NCBI GenBank assembly: GCA_011037195.1
Contig: JAAEAF010004330.1
Location: forward strand, 1-64,000
DNA length: 64,000 nucleotides
Direction: 5' to 3'
Source: Triatoma infestans
Taxonomy: Eukaryota; Arthropoda; Insecta; Hemiptera; Reduviidae
Below the pieces are notes generated by a model. It made no database searches. It was not told the origin of the DNA and worked only from the letters and a program-made list of their open reading frames with translations. Positions 10,501 to 20,697 of this stretch are shown here, piece after piece (positions within the stretch are counted from its first letter, which is position 1; every line of letters begins with the position of its first letter). Position numbers and translations under genes: made by a program.

Positions 10501-11755
10501 AAAAAATTGTATAAAGATACCTGGAAAACCGGCAACAGACCCCGAAAGTTACAGACCCATTAGTTTATTAAATGCAATTAATAAAATTTTGGAAAAACTA
10601 ATACACATAGAATTAATAATTTTTTAAACAAATAATCTAATTAGAGACGAACATTTGGGATTTAGAGTGGGCTCTCCACTGTGTCCCAGCTTGCACAAAT
10701 TGTCGATCATGTCAATGAGAAAAAACACACGGAATTGATTGGTCCAAATTATTTAATAAAACTATACATTCCTATCTGTGTGAAAGGAAAATGAGAGTAT
10801 GCTTCGTAACAGAAATGTCTAGCTAAAGAGATATTCTGCTGGTGTGCCGCAAGGTTCAATTCTTGGACCAACACTTTTTATAATCTATTTCAATTCTCTT
10901 CCGTCTACCCCAAACGTGCATTTAGCATTATATGCTGATGATATCGGTTTATATACATCTTGGAAAGTCGACTCCATTTCCCGAAGATTAACAGCTGTTT
11001 TAGCGAAAATAAAGAAGTATTTCTCAAAGTGGCAAATAAAAAGAAATACAGAAAAAGAAGGCTATGTCTTTAGAGAAACGTCAAATTTGGGAATGAAAAG
11101 ATTCCTTGGAAAACCTCGGTGAAATATCTGGGTGTCGTTCTGGATAATCAGCTTACCTTTGGAGCGCATGTTAAAGAAAAAGTTAGGAAAGGTAAACTGG
11201 TGATAAGAGAATTATTTCGTTTGCTATGTAGGGACTCGAAACTCTCTAGCAGAAACAAGCTCTTAATTTATAAAATAGTGGTTAAACCTGTGTTAATTTC
11301 TGCTTGCCTAGTCTGGAATTTAACCTCCTACTCTGACCTAAATTAACTTCAATTAATTCAAAATAAATTTTTAAGATTTGTAACTGATTTCCCCCATTAC
11401 ACAAAAATAGCCACATTGCATTCACTTATCAATATAGAACCGATAAAAGAATCTAATCTTTGAAAAACTATCGCTCAGTGATAACAAATTATGTCAAAGT
11501 ATAGCCAACTATAATAGTAACCAAACATTTAAACATAAAAGAGTAAGAGCAGGCACTGACTAATTCTGTAATGACAAATAATAAAAGGATCTAGATGCTA
11601 GGGTTTTTATAATTTTTCCCTGATTTTTAAAGGACATTGTAAAGTTGCTGTAAATAAATAATTGGAGGGAAAGCTAAGTAAGCTGTCTCTTTGTAAATAT
11701 TGTATAATTGTGTATATTTGACATCAGTAATAAATACTCATTCATTCATTCATTG
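10500..11755 (+). pseudogene. Jockey-like LINE relic: reverse transcriptase fingers to thumb
   Basis: Pieces of RT appear in order: 'DPESYRPISLLNAI'-like text near 10540; 'VPQGSILGPTLFIIYF' at 10842; the catalytic 'LYADDI' near 10929; and 'MKYLGVVLDNQLTFGAHV' at 11119, the thumb, one frame over. Stops are frequent before 10840. The C-terminal ~100 residues are represented only by 'QNKFLRFVTDFPHYT'. The end is an ATTC repeat (about 11737-11754), a typical LINE tail. The VPQGS and YADD motifs are intact although the gene is dead. Confidence 0.75.
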
Positions 11756-12384
11756 CGTTGAGAATAATGTCCTCTCTATTTGTGCAATTTGCTGTTTTAA
11801 TTTCATATGAATATGACGACCGATTTCGTACAACATTCGATTATTTAAGAACACGGCAGCATCTTCCAAAATGGTCGCTTATTTTACTTCAGAACCAATT
11901 ATTTGATTGAAAAAAATTACCTTTGATGGTTTGAAATCCTACTTCTTGCACCATTTGCTATGTATTCGTTGAATAACACGCCTGGATTTACGTAATTAGC
12001 TTACTAATAAAAAAAATACTACTAATTAAAATTAACTTTCAAACTCTATATATTATGGAATAATGAAACAATCCACACATACAAGAATTAAGCTACAAGT
12101 TCATTCTAGTAACACAGTATTTTTTATTTTTATTAAAATATTGCAAAATTAATATGTGTGTATGAAACACTCATGGTTCCTAAATAATCATTGTTGGACC
12201 AGCTTGCCACCAAACTTTAAAAACATAAAACCATATATACTGAAAAACCTTGAGAAACTACAATTTCTAGTAAGCTAGACGTATATTTGGTGGTAAAAAT
12301 ACAATTCCATTTGTAGGCCCTAAAGATCATATCAGACCAAGATCCTCTTCACAAATAAATATTACATTTGAAGTCCCATGTCCT
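11756..12384. other. Unassigned sequence
   Basis: No conserved protein motif on either strand and no repeat shared within the window was found. Confidence 0.4.
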
Positions 12385-12650
12385 CACGCTAGTTGGCTAG
12401 TGGCCAGCGCACTCGCCTTTCGCCCGAGAATTCAGGGTTCGATTCTCGTGAGAATAAAGTCGGTGTTGACCCAGCATCGTGATAAAAAGTGGGAAGTACA
12501 GTGAGTAGCGCCCTAGGTAGCGAAGGCCGGAACTAAAAGCGTGGGAACTGCGCCGTGCTTACCACACGCTTCCCATTCAAAATCGCCGTCTGGCGAGCCT
12601 TGGCCCTTCATGGGCTGTTGTGCCATAGGGTTTTTTTTTTTTTTTTTTGA
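12385..12650 (+). mobile_element. tRNA-Glu-type SINE (S1), copy c, best preserved
   Basis: Forward copy: 5' 'tcctcacgctagttgg', A box 'TGGCTAGTGG', anticodon arm CTCGC-CTTTCGC, B box GGTTCGATTC (12436-12445), then a tRNA-unrelated body with 'gtaccacacgcttccc'-like text, ending 'gtgccataggg' plus an ~18-nt T-run. The text 'tttgaagtcccatg' before it and 'tttgaaatcctatg' after it look like a ~14-bp target duplication with two differences. A- and B-boxes indicate RNA polymerase III transcription. Confidence 0.82.
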
Positions 12651-12654
12651 AATC

Positions 12655-13090
12655 CTATGATAGACCTCAGAAACAAAAACAAACAAAAAAAAAAACTAAA
12701 ATTTATAGAGCAATTTAATAAGAGAGCAAAAAATAAAAAATAAAAGGCTTTTGGGGGCATAGCCCCCAACATCTGGCGTCAAGTATATCTAATAAAAACC
12801 ATAAAACGAATGTACTTTTCTTATTTTATCAAATATATTTTCAATGTCTGAAAAAAAGAATATGTGTGCTATATAGTAATCACTGCAAAAGTTTAAGAAG
12901 TTTTCAGAACAAACTGCTGGTTTGGAACAAATATTAGAAATTATTCATGGGTTGTACGTGGACAACATTCAACGTACCACATTTTAGCGTAATTTTATAT
13001 TACATAAAGTAGAAGATGATCGTAACAGTTATTTTCTATTGTTTTTTTTTTTTATGCCTGGGGCCATTTTTAATTTTTTGGAAACTATTG
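12655..13090. other. Unassigned AT-rich sequence
   Basis: Includes the perfect palindrome GGGGGCATAGCCCCC near 12754. Otherwise no feature recognised. Confidence 0.4.
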
Positions 13091-13560
13091 CTATGGTAAT
13101 ATGCAATTTACATTTATAAAATACTCTAATGAAGATATAAATAATTTTGCTGTCAAAAATTGCATCATAATTCCCAATAAGGTTTCGTATGGATTACCGC
13201 CTTGCCACAGAATTTGTATAGGATCTACCATCTTTTTTGTCATAGGGATTATCAAATTATGGTTGCTCGAGGCAACCGAAACTGGGTCCATTTTAATGAT
13301 CTGTTCAGCCTATTTTCGCCTAAATATTCATATAACAATCTATTTCCTAACTTCTAGAGATTGGCTAGCTACATGTAGATGCTGCAAGTGTTTTTTCATG
13401 TCTCTACATTTAAGCGGGTCAGATAAAAGATTGTCTACGTTTCTAATGCGAGTCGTTTTATCGCACACCTTCAAACAATATTCACCAATTTTAATTCCCA
13501 CCTCTATGAAACGGACAAATAGACTACCACTTTCAAGTTTGAGTTATCACCATTAGCTGC
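13091..13560. other. Unidentified open frames on both strands
   Basis: A 151-codon plus-strand frame (13101-13556) lies opposite a 66-codon minus-strand frame (13091-13291, 'MDPVSVASSNHNLIIPMTKK'). The minus strand also reads 'LKVCDKTTRIRNVDNLLSD' and 'CRDMKKHLQHLHVASQSLE' further upstream, which look more protein-like than the plus frame. I recognise no family. It may be a decayed transposase or gene fragment on the minus strand, or chance. Confidence 0.25.
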
Positions 13561-13918
13561 GCAAGGCTCCTACCAACAGCTACAAAAAATCGCCTATTTT
13601 GGAGTTTATTTCAGTTAAAATCTACTTTCAAAAAAAAATATATATATTAAGCGACATACAAAGCTTATAAATGACCATCAAAGACTACAACACAACTCTT
13701 GAAGAATTATAGCAAGCATCAGCCAGGATAATCTTCCCTTGCGTTCTCTGTCAAGAAGCTCTTTTACAAGCCAGAGACCTCTCTATAAGCTAGAATAGTC
13801 AGAAGTTCTAACTAGCTACACTATTTACCAATGTTGCCACTTTATGCTACGACACCACTATTTGCTCGATCACTAACCTCATAAACTCTTTCTCCCAATA
13901 CAGCATCGAAAATTATAA

Positions 13919-14290
13919 ATTCTGAGTGCAAGTGTCAAAGGTGAGTGTACATTCGTTAAATCATTACTACCAACATCGTCTCCTACCCAAAAAGGGAAAG
14001 TCAACAATTCTAAGTGCAAGTATCTAAGGTGAGCATCAGAGATATTTTCCATGATTGCCTGCTTCTTTTTGTGGTCATAGACCGGTTTTGGGAGTTCGCC
14101 CATCATCAGGATGCGTTTGTCAAACAGTGTGATAACATAGATTTGCAAAGTGCAAATTTAGTTGCTTTCCAGCTCTGCGGAACCAACCACAACAATCTAA
14201 GTTGAGTATTCATTCGTTACATCATCATCAACATCGTCCTGCCCAAAGAGGGAAAGCAACATTCCTACATTGCCTAGCTGAACCAAAGTC
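13919..14290 (+). repeat. Tandem duplication of an ~85-bp unit, second unit split by C2
   Basis: The unit begins 'ttctgagtgcaagtgtc', continues 'aaggtgagtgtacattcgtt' and ends 'cccaaaaagggaaagtcaac'. The second copy starts at 14006 and is interrupted at 14036 by foldback element C2, resuming after 14206 as 'tattcattcgttac...'. No coding frame. Confidence 0.6.
14036..14194 (-). mobile_element. Foldback element C2, internally deleted, TSD ~12 bp
   Basis: Starts 'catcagaga' and ends with the terminal extension 'ctctgcggaaccaaccaca'. Most of the right arm is deleted. Flanking 'atctaaggtgag' (14024-14035) and 'atctaagttgag' (14195-14206) match at 11 of 12 positions. The remaining arm holds a hammerhead core on the minus strand (about 14076-14114) with CTGATGA intact but GAAA changed to AAAA. 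Confidence 0.7.
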
Positions 14291-14840
14291 TGACCAGACA
14301 CAATCTGAGATAAAGTATAATTTTTTTTATGCAACTAAAAAAAAATTATGCATCATAAACCATCCTTTATTAATAAATCTAACAATGCTGTAGAATAATG
14401 CTTGTTAGGTCATGGTTTGCAGAGAGCGTAGAAATATAATAGGACTTATTTTAAAAAAAAAAGGTGAGTTGTGCACCCAACTAGAAGACTTATTACCATC
14501 ATATTAACAGGCTGTTAATGGCCCTCAGTTCCACAATTATTGTCAGGCAAACTGTACATTAGAACATTGCACTGCTGTACTTTTTATAACTCAAATGCAA
14601 AATCCTTGGAAACTATTTTACTTTATATAAGATTTCTAGCTCTCATAATTATAATCTTTCTCCATATTTAACAATTATATTATTATTTGATCTAAACAGC
14701 TTGCTAATTATATTGTTTTCATTTTATTGTTTTCTATGATTTTATTTTATTTTTTAAAAATTATTGTAAAACTCATTTTGAAAAAAGGAAAAAAGTAACT
14801 AGTATGAGACACATATGACTTTCAACAGCAAGTCTCATAT
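14207..14840. other. AT-rich spacer
   Basis: After the tandem unit ends (about 14290), no gene or known repeat is seen. Confidence 0.4.
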
Positions 14841-14841
14841 T

Positions 14842-14929
14842 TGTGATATTTTCCGTGATAGAAGTAGAAAGAAGCAGGCAACCACGGAAAATATACCTGA
14901 TGCTCTCCAGCTCTGCGGACCCAACTACA
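14842..14929 (+). mobile_element. Foldback element C7, minimal deletion derivative, TSD ~11 bp
   Basis: Only the outer ends of the family remain: 'gatattttccgtgatag' and then 'gaagcaggcaaccacgg' through the terminal extension 'ctctgcggacccaactaca'. It is flanked by agtctcatatt (14831-14841) and agtcccatatt (14930-14940), one mismatch. The hammerhead core is deleted. Confidence 0.68.
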
Positions 14930-14940
14930 AGTCCCATATT

Positions 14941-15184
14941 GTTAACTGGATTTGTTACTTAAACTTACGTGGTTTTCAAAGTTAGTTTCTATGAAGGGAT
15001 AGTGCATTATAACGAAAGACAATTGTAAATCTGTATTAGCAGATTTGCAAGATATCGATATATTAAAATCAATTTTCACGGAACGTTTATGAAATGAAAA
15101 AAGTCGTGCATCTTCAGTGAAGCGATTTTCTTCAAATACGTTATGGTCTCATTGGTATAATATATAATATGGTAGAACTGTACA

Positions 15185-15185
<1 letters not shown>
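14941..15185. other. Unassigned spacer
   Basis: No feature recognised. Confidence 0.4.

Positions 15186-15268
<83 letters not shown>
15186..15268. repeat. ATT trinucleotide microsatellite (LINE tail)
   Basis: About 27 ATT units. It abuts the minus-strand LINE 3' end at 15269-15480 and matches the AAT tail of the same LINE family at 60818-60833, so it is the expanded 3' tail. The Asn- or Tyr-rich ORFs across it are artefacts. Confidence 0.85.
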
Positions 15269-15270
<2 letters not shown>

Positions 15271-15480
15271 AGGGAGGGAGGCATAAGCCTTGCGCTATCC
15301 AAACCCTCCATGGGCTCATATAGCTACCCCAAAAGAATAACAACTACCGGGTCTGGAACAAAGTCCGGGCTCGGTTTTCACCCACCTAAGTTTTTATCAA
15401 ATTCCGAACAAATCGGACTATAACCTTGAAAGGATATAGCCTAAGCTCTTCTACAGATATCCTATTCTGGCCAAAGGTCC
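15269..15480 (-). pseudogene. 3' end of R1-like LINE (same family as 59515-60835)
   Basis: The reverse complement matches the last ~200 bp of the LINE at 59515-60835: 'gagggtttggatagcg'-like text, 'ctaccgggtctgg' and the 'aaggttatagtccgattt' block encoding the end of the protein (VLVRFV...KLRWLKPGPGF in the better copy). It breaks off at 'ggccaaaggtcc'; 'tacag' occurs at both edges, a possible short target duplication. Confidence 0.68.
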
Positions 15481-15586
15481 TTACAGGTGCAAATTTAATA
15501 TCGAAGATGCTAATATTGTAATCAAACAAAGAGCTTTAGGTAAATGACAGACTATTTATAATCATGAGAAAGAGGCTGTTTAGAAG

Positions 15587-16293
15587 TGTATTGGTATCGT
15601 TTTATTGATACCGGAAGTTGAAGTGATGAGTAAGAGTAAGAGATTGTGAATTAGAGGGTAAGAGATTAGAGAGTTGGTATTCGAAATGCGTACTACTGAT
15701 TTATAAAAATATACTATATTTTAACAAATAATTTAAAGAGATATAAAATAGAAAAACTAAGATGCACAATTGTAAATAACTATAAGAATTATAAAATGAA
15801 TATAAAATATTAAAGAAGTTAGTAAAGTGTTAAAACCTTAAATAGGGACGCGCTCGCGATGTGAGATGGTGCTTCTGATCTGAAAACTGATGTAGACGTT
15901 TGATGCCTGAGTCGAACTGAATCCTCCTCCAGTGGGGCGACGTGTTATATTTGCATCACTCACACATCGACGCTGATGTGTAAGTACGTGTAACACTAAG
16001 ACATCTCTTGTGGTATATTGACCCTAGGGGAGGTCAGTAGTTAACAAGGGCTGATTTGGCCGGGGTGGCGACGCTTTGTTAACAGATGGTGGGCCCGTAA
16101 GGTATTATCTCTTGACTGTATATTGACCCTTTATGAAAGAAATACAAAAAGGGTTTGCCGCGGTTCATGACCTGCAGGTAGCGGCTGGCTGGACCCTTTG
16201 CCAATTTTCAACCACTAGTTGTAATTGTTAGATTTATTTAAAAATTATCTCTTCTTTTTTTCTTGCTATCGCTATCACATCACATCAACCACA
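15587..16293 (+). mobile_element. Solo LTR, family B copy B3 (707 bp)
   Basis: Begins TGTATTGGTATCG and ends CATCAACCACA. Flanks are agaag (15582-15586) and ataag (16294-16298), a 5-bp duplication with one change, supported by the uninterrupted LINE at 6490 which reads 'ttataagaaatataatcc'. The interior has 'atagggacgcgctcgcgatg' and 'gttaacaaggg', shared with copies at 23951, 25981, 49814 and 58146. No coding frame, so it is a solo LTR. Confidence 0.78.
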
Positions 16294-16405
16294 ATAAGGA
16301 ATATAATCCGATAATTTCCTTAAAGAAACCATGGTTTGGGGATCTGAAATATGCAAACAAGAGATATGTATCAGAGACATTTTCCGTGATAGTTTTGTTT
16401 CTGGT

Positions 16406-16444
16406 CATCGACCGGTTTCGGGTGTTCGCCCATTTTCAGGATGC
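16406..16444 (-). ncRNA. Hammerhead motif in left arm of C3 (core mutated)
   Basis: The minus strand has GCATC, CTGAAAA in place of CTGANGA, hairpin GGGC-GAAC-ACCC, GAAAC, CGGTC, GATG. One core G is lost, so it is probably inactive. Helix III is the palindrome ACCGGT. Confidence 0.6.
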
Positions 16445-16571
16445 GTTTGTTAGACAGTGTGATAACACACACTTGCACAGAGCAAATTCAGTTTGTACAG
16501 ACTTTTACTCAGAGGGTGTGTAAACTGAATTTGCTCTGTGCAAGTCTGTATCATCATACTGTCTGACAAAC

Positions 16572-16610
16572 GCATCCTGAAGATGGGCGAACGGCCGAAA
16601 CTGGTCGATG
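16572..16610 (+). ncRNA. Hammerhead ribozyme motif in right arm of C3
   Basis: GCATC, CTGAAGA (fits CTGANGA), one T, stem II GGGC-GAAC-GGCC with one mismatch, GAAAC, TGGTC, GATG. CATC and GATG form stem I around the GTC cleavage site. Core residues are intact. Confidence 0.68.
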
Positions 16611-16756
16611 ACCACAAAATGAAGCAGGCTTTCACGGAAAATGTCTCTGATACTTTCCAGCTCTGCGGAACCAACCACCACAACAAGAGATAAGTAACTA
16701 GTATATAGTTGATTACCTTCTAATCATACAATCTGCGGTGAATACCTGTATAAAAT

Positions 16757-17165
16757 TAGTAACAAAAGTTCCGGCCCGGGTTTCACCCAACTAAGTTTTA
16801 CCACAGTCCGAACACAGATCGGACCATAACTTTAAAAGGACATAGCCTAAGCCTTCTACAGATATCCTATTCCGGCCAAAGGCCCTGAACCCAATCCTGT
16901 CACAGCCCAAACAATCCGAGATGTATGGGTGTTTCCTCGTCCGTCTCACCAATTCTCCAAAAGGGATCCGGCATGAGCTCCATTGTACAGAGATGTCTCC
17001 TTAAGCCACAATGCTCAGTGAGGAAACCAGCCCTCCTCACTAAAAGCCCTGCTCCCCGGACCCCCAATGAGCATCTTAGATTGCATACAACCCACTGTGC
17101 TCATCCATAGGGATGATTGCTGTGACGCTGTCCATGACTGGAAGCCTTGACAGGACATCTCTTTT
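16757..17165 (-). pseudogene. R1-like LINE fragment, second copy of the 59515-60835 family
   Basis: The reverse complement matches 60320-60740 of the LINE further right: 'gatgagcacagtgggttg', the zinc region (GHCGLRR, then EEETP..HL as 'DEETPIHL' here) and 'tgtccttttaaagtt'. The plus-strand ORF 16925-17110 is its antisense. Several frame changes; truncated at both ends. Confidence 0.7.
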
Positions 17166-18660
17166 AAAGATAAATATCAGATATTGAATTACATAATATA
17201 CATGCAATAGAGATTTGTGTATGAAAGGAGTAAAAAACAATCAAAACAGATGGTAGGGAATTTCGTCTAATTATAGCAAATAGAAAGAAAGAGATAAGAG
17301 TAAAGCAAGAATGGAATGACGTTTAATAGATGTCGTCTATATTAATCCGGTTGCAAACATACAAACAAACTTAAACATAAATTGAACTTTTTGCCACTCT
17401 CTAAAACTGTGTATCATAATTTATATAAGTCAGATAATGCTGTAGTACTTTAGGGTTAACAAAGTTTCTCTTTATCTCTGGCTCACATAAACAATTAGAA
17501 AGAAAACATCATTTTACATTAATATATTGTTTAAAAAATTACTGAGAAATATATTGTTTATATTTGATTACAAATAATATGGATAACATTTTGAATATAT
17601 TATTTATTAAACAATAATTAGAGAACAATGTAATTGTGAAACATGAAGATACACACAGGATGATTTGGTGTTTAGTATGACAAAAAACATTTGGTGTTAG
17701 GTTAAAACTCGTTTGTAACAAAAAACATTGAATGGACCTCCCTAATTTTAACCACTAGGACATTATGATTTTACAAGGCTTCTGTGTATATGGGATAATG
17801 GTTTGGGTTAACGGAAAATTCCGGATACTGCCCTTTTGTTTTAATTTGCGGCAATTGAACCACCTCCTCCACACACACAAAAATAGTCTTATTCATGGTT
17901 TTTAACATTTCAGTATTATATGGCAGCCCAAAAAACTGTTTTAAAGAAGCAGTAATGTTTTTAATTTGTTGAATATTTGTTTAAAAAATCTATTTTTTGG
18001 GTCTTTATAAAACTGATCATTTTTACTTTCTCGAACGATCTAATATTCGAATTAATTTTTTAACAGAAATAAAGTTGGAGGTTTCTTTTGTAGACTCCAT
18101 TATAATGTGTTTTTTTTTTATTACTTCTTCTTATTTATTTTTTTATTTGAATTGTAACAGCCGTGTTAATTGTAATGTGTGTAAAACTGACGACTGACCC
18201 TGACACTTACACCTTGCATGCTAAACGACGGGAGAATTAGGGAGAAACACTCCCTAATTAAATATTCAAACTGCTTGCTCTCTTCATCTGCGCAATATAA
18301 GTAGATTGCGAGGCCACTGACGCCTTGAACGTTTGAAAGGATTATCTGGAATACAGCGGGAAAATAAATTTCGAATAAAAGGATTAGAGTGGGAATGAAA
18401 AGTCTGATGGAATTTATTATAACGGGTTCATGCAACTTTATTGACAAAAGGATTGGTTAGATATGAAACATAAAATGGAGCGTTAACGATAGTGCGAAGG
18501 ATTTTTGGATTGGAGAGATTGAATTTTTTTGGAGATTTGAACGTATTGTTGAACCCCATAATTGATGCTGTAGTGGAAGAAAGAAATAAAAGAAAATAAT
18601 AGATTTTAAAAATAGTTTAGAATATTTTATAGTATCAAAAATACAATTTTGTTAATATTT
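17166..18660. other. AT-rich spacer, no feature recognised
   Basis: Several 60-95-codon ORFs exist (for example 18166-18447 minus), but none shows a conserved motif, and no repeat shared inside the window was found. Confidence 0.45.
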
Positions 18661-18819
18661 TAAATGTATCTTAGTGCAGTGAATTTACCTTCAAAAAGAG
18701 TGTATTTAGAGTCAGGTACTGAAATATAAGAAATATAAGATCATTGCTATTAGGAAAACAAAGGCACAAAAACCCGTTAGGCCAACTCTTTTGTAAAAGA
18801 AAATCCCCCGCTAGAGAGA

Positions 18820-19132
18820 GCATTCCTTTGGACAGTCTGCATTCTGCTTCCAAAGCCAGAACACTTGCTTCAGGAATCGCTCTCTAAAACTCATGCGAGA
18901 TTTGCCTTTATTCTAGATAAACATCTGAATTATTAAGATATATTTGTGATATTGTTATGTACTTAAATTTGCTTAGAGAATAATATATTTATTTTAAAAA
19001 CAGTGGTGATTTCTTGATTATTTCTTAATACTTCTATCTTTATCTCAAACATACATACAAGCCCTTTTACTAAACCGCTCGAGCTACACACTACCACTAC
19101 TCTAAAACACAACCCATACCAATAAGTTTTCA
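18820..19132 (+). mobile_element. Family A element A4, 5'-truncated
   Basis: Matches the right part of A1: 'ggacagtctg', 'ccagaacacttg', 'caggaatc', then 'acatacaagcccttttac' and 'taaaccgctcgagc', ending CCAATAAGTTTTCA at 19132. The left end is lost or too diverged to place (could reach ~18660). It abuts the gypsy relic to the right. Confidence 0.6.
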
Positions 19133-20610
19133 ATGCCATATTTCCAAGTAGGTTTCAATATAGATGTGCATAAGAGTGATTTGTTGTTTAGCGAGAGTTT
19201 TGATCTGTTGTTGAGTAGTCTTTTGAGTAGACGAAAGCGTCTATTAAGCTATCTTATCCACTCATAATGATCCAATTAAGCGGTGTACTAGAACCGCACA
19301 CCACTATTTGTTTTTGGAACGGCTATAGATTTAATGCGCTTTCCAATATTGCTCCTGTTTCTAGTAATAATAATAAATGTAGACGATTCAAAATAGTATA
19401 AATCTATTACTAATAACATTTACATACTATTATAATTATATTTATTTAGCAATATTAATTAATTATTCATGTAACACCTCCCCCTTTTTAAAGCCAGGCT
19501 AGTGAGCTCCCCCAGATTTACTCCTCTTAGACTCCTTACTATTTTCTATCTTGCCTCCTTTATCCTTCTCTCCGTTTCATGGCACCAGGCAAAATTACAC
19601 TCACGATTTCAACGGTGTATTTGTGCCTACCACCTCAAGAGGTAAGTTCGTGAATTTACTCGTCTCACTACCGTGCCCCAATACTCTAATATTGGGGATC
19701 TGGGAGTTGGAATCTGATAAAGACTTATTTTTAGATTGTCATTCAGTGTCTTATCAGATTCGTAGCGTTTTATTTATTTATTTTTTTTCAACCACCGCCA
19801 TACTAGCAATCCAACCTGTGGGCTCCGTCTATTTTAGGATTTTTTTTTCAGCGGTCATTTTGCTAATTTCGACCATTATCAATGGCATTGATACTCTTCG
19901 CTGGCTATGGTTCATCGGTTTTGCGTTGTCGACCAGCACTATCTTAAACTCGCATTGGAGACATCCCGTCACTGATACAGATTTTAAATTTGTTGAGTGC
20001 AACTTCGTTTGTTAATGGTTGGGTAGATTTCATAGATTTAATCAAGTATAGTTCTGTATTCACTGTCAAAAGACCAAATATTAGGCAGGCATCCGCTATA
20101 GAATTAAAAATGACTGCCCTCCGTCTCCGAAAATTTAGATGATCATGTTTGTTCTATAACTAGCCATTTTATTTCTAACTGGCCTTAAATGGCGTTAGAA
20201 TTTTACCTCCATAGCAATGGAGCTTAGTATGGCCTCATCACACCCGGTGATTTCACAGAAATCTTTGATTTAATGATTCAGAAATATAAAGCACAGAATC
20301 AGAAATATAAAGCTAGCTGATATTTTAATTCTGTTTTGTTTTGATTGAACACAAAAACTACTTGTGTAAGCCATTGCCTGCCAGCTAGTGAGGACACTCT
20401 TAGCAATGAAATATTTATTAGTGATGTTACCTTTAAAGATCGACTCGATGTCATTCCCAATATTTTTTTAACCTTTCTATATATTTGGGTCTTTTTGCAA
20501 ACAGGCCTTGACAAAATGTTTCTTTAAGCCACATTTACTGCATATCCACCCAAAAGTAGGGCACTCTGTCTGTCTTAGGAAATTTTTAAATTTAATAAGA
20601 TATCAAGATT
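19133..20610 (-). pseudogene. Ty3/gypsy relic: gag zinc knuckle, RT start, pol end, PPT and 3' LTR
   Basis: On the minus strand near 20555 is 'CSKCGLKKHFVKAC', a CX2CX4HX4C knuckle. Around 19800-19930 is 'SQRRVSMPLIMVEISKMT' then 'TEPTGWIASMAVVEKK', the start of gypsy RT. The palm, RNase H and integrase core are missing. Near 19600-19680 'RTYLL' followed by basic text resembles the integrase C-terminal tail. Then come the purine tract AAAAAGGGGGAGG (19477-19489) and TGTTACATGAATAATT, an LTR start at 19476 running left to about 19133. The plus-strand ORF 19551-20015 is antisense to this. Confidence 0.65.
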
Positions 20611-20697
20611 TACTACATCCAACTACAGTATTTATCAGCCAGAGAATAAGCGACATACTGTTTTCCTAGAAAAATCACCTATTGAATACAGATGTTA

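Larger units (their letters stand above)
16367..16684 (+). mobile_element. Foldback element C3, Penelope-like, TSD aagagata
   Basis: A long imperfect palindrome: left arm 'tcagagacattttccgtg...' and right arm '...cacggaaaatgtctctga' with a short loop containing 'gcacagagcaaattcag'. The right end carries a ~32-nt extension ('tccagctctgcggaacc', then 'aaccaccacaac') not matched at the left. Flanks aagagata (16359-16366 and 16685-16692). Both arms contain a hammerhead core. No ORF. Confidence 0.78.
15490..16756 (+). pseudogene. Old LINE tail split by a solo LTR and a foldback element
   Basis: Three pieces, 15490-15586, 16294-16366 and 16693-16756, join to the same LINE segment found at 6420-6640 ('aatcaaacaaagag', 'aatataatccgataat', 'gcaaacaagagata', 'gattaccttctaatcat'). 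They encode the region between RNase H and the zinc knuckle. The interruptions are B3 (15587-16293) and C3 (16367-16684), which therefore inserted later. Confidence 0.7.

Noticed and set aside
12430..12450. A true tRNA gene (B box present)
   Set aside because: No acceptor stem closes around it, and the sequence continues as a multi-copy SINE.
12754..12768. GGGGGCATAGCCCCC palindrome as a terminator
   Set aside because: It is an isolated perfect palindrome in eukaryotic spacer with no transcript or gene nearby to terminate.
15149..15423. Poly-Asn and poly-Tyr ORFs
   Set aside because: They are simply the ATT microsatellite read as protein.
16367..16684. Family C as an ordinary hAT MITE (8-bp duplication)
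   Set aside because: Other copies have 11-15-bp duplications and a one-sided extension, and the arms carry hammerhead cores; this fits Penelope-like units better.
19551..20015. 154-codon plus-strand ORF with hydrophobic stretches
   Set aside because: Antisense to a gypsy relic with clear RT and zinc-knuckle motifs.
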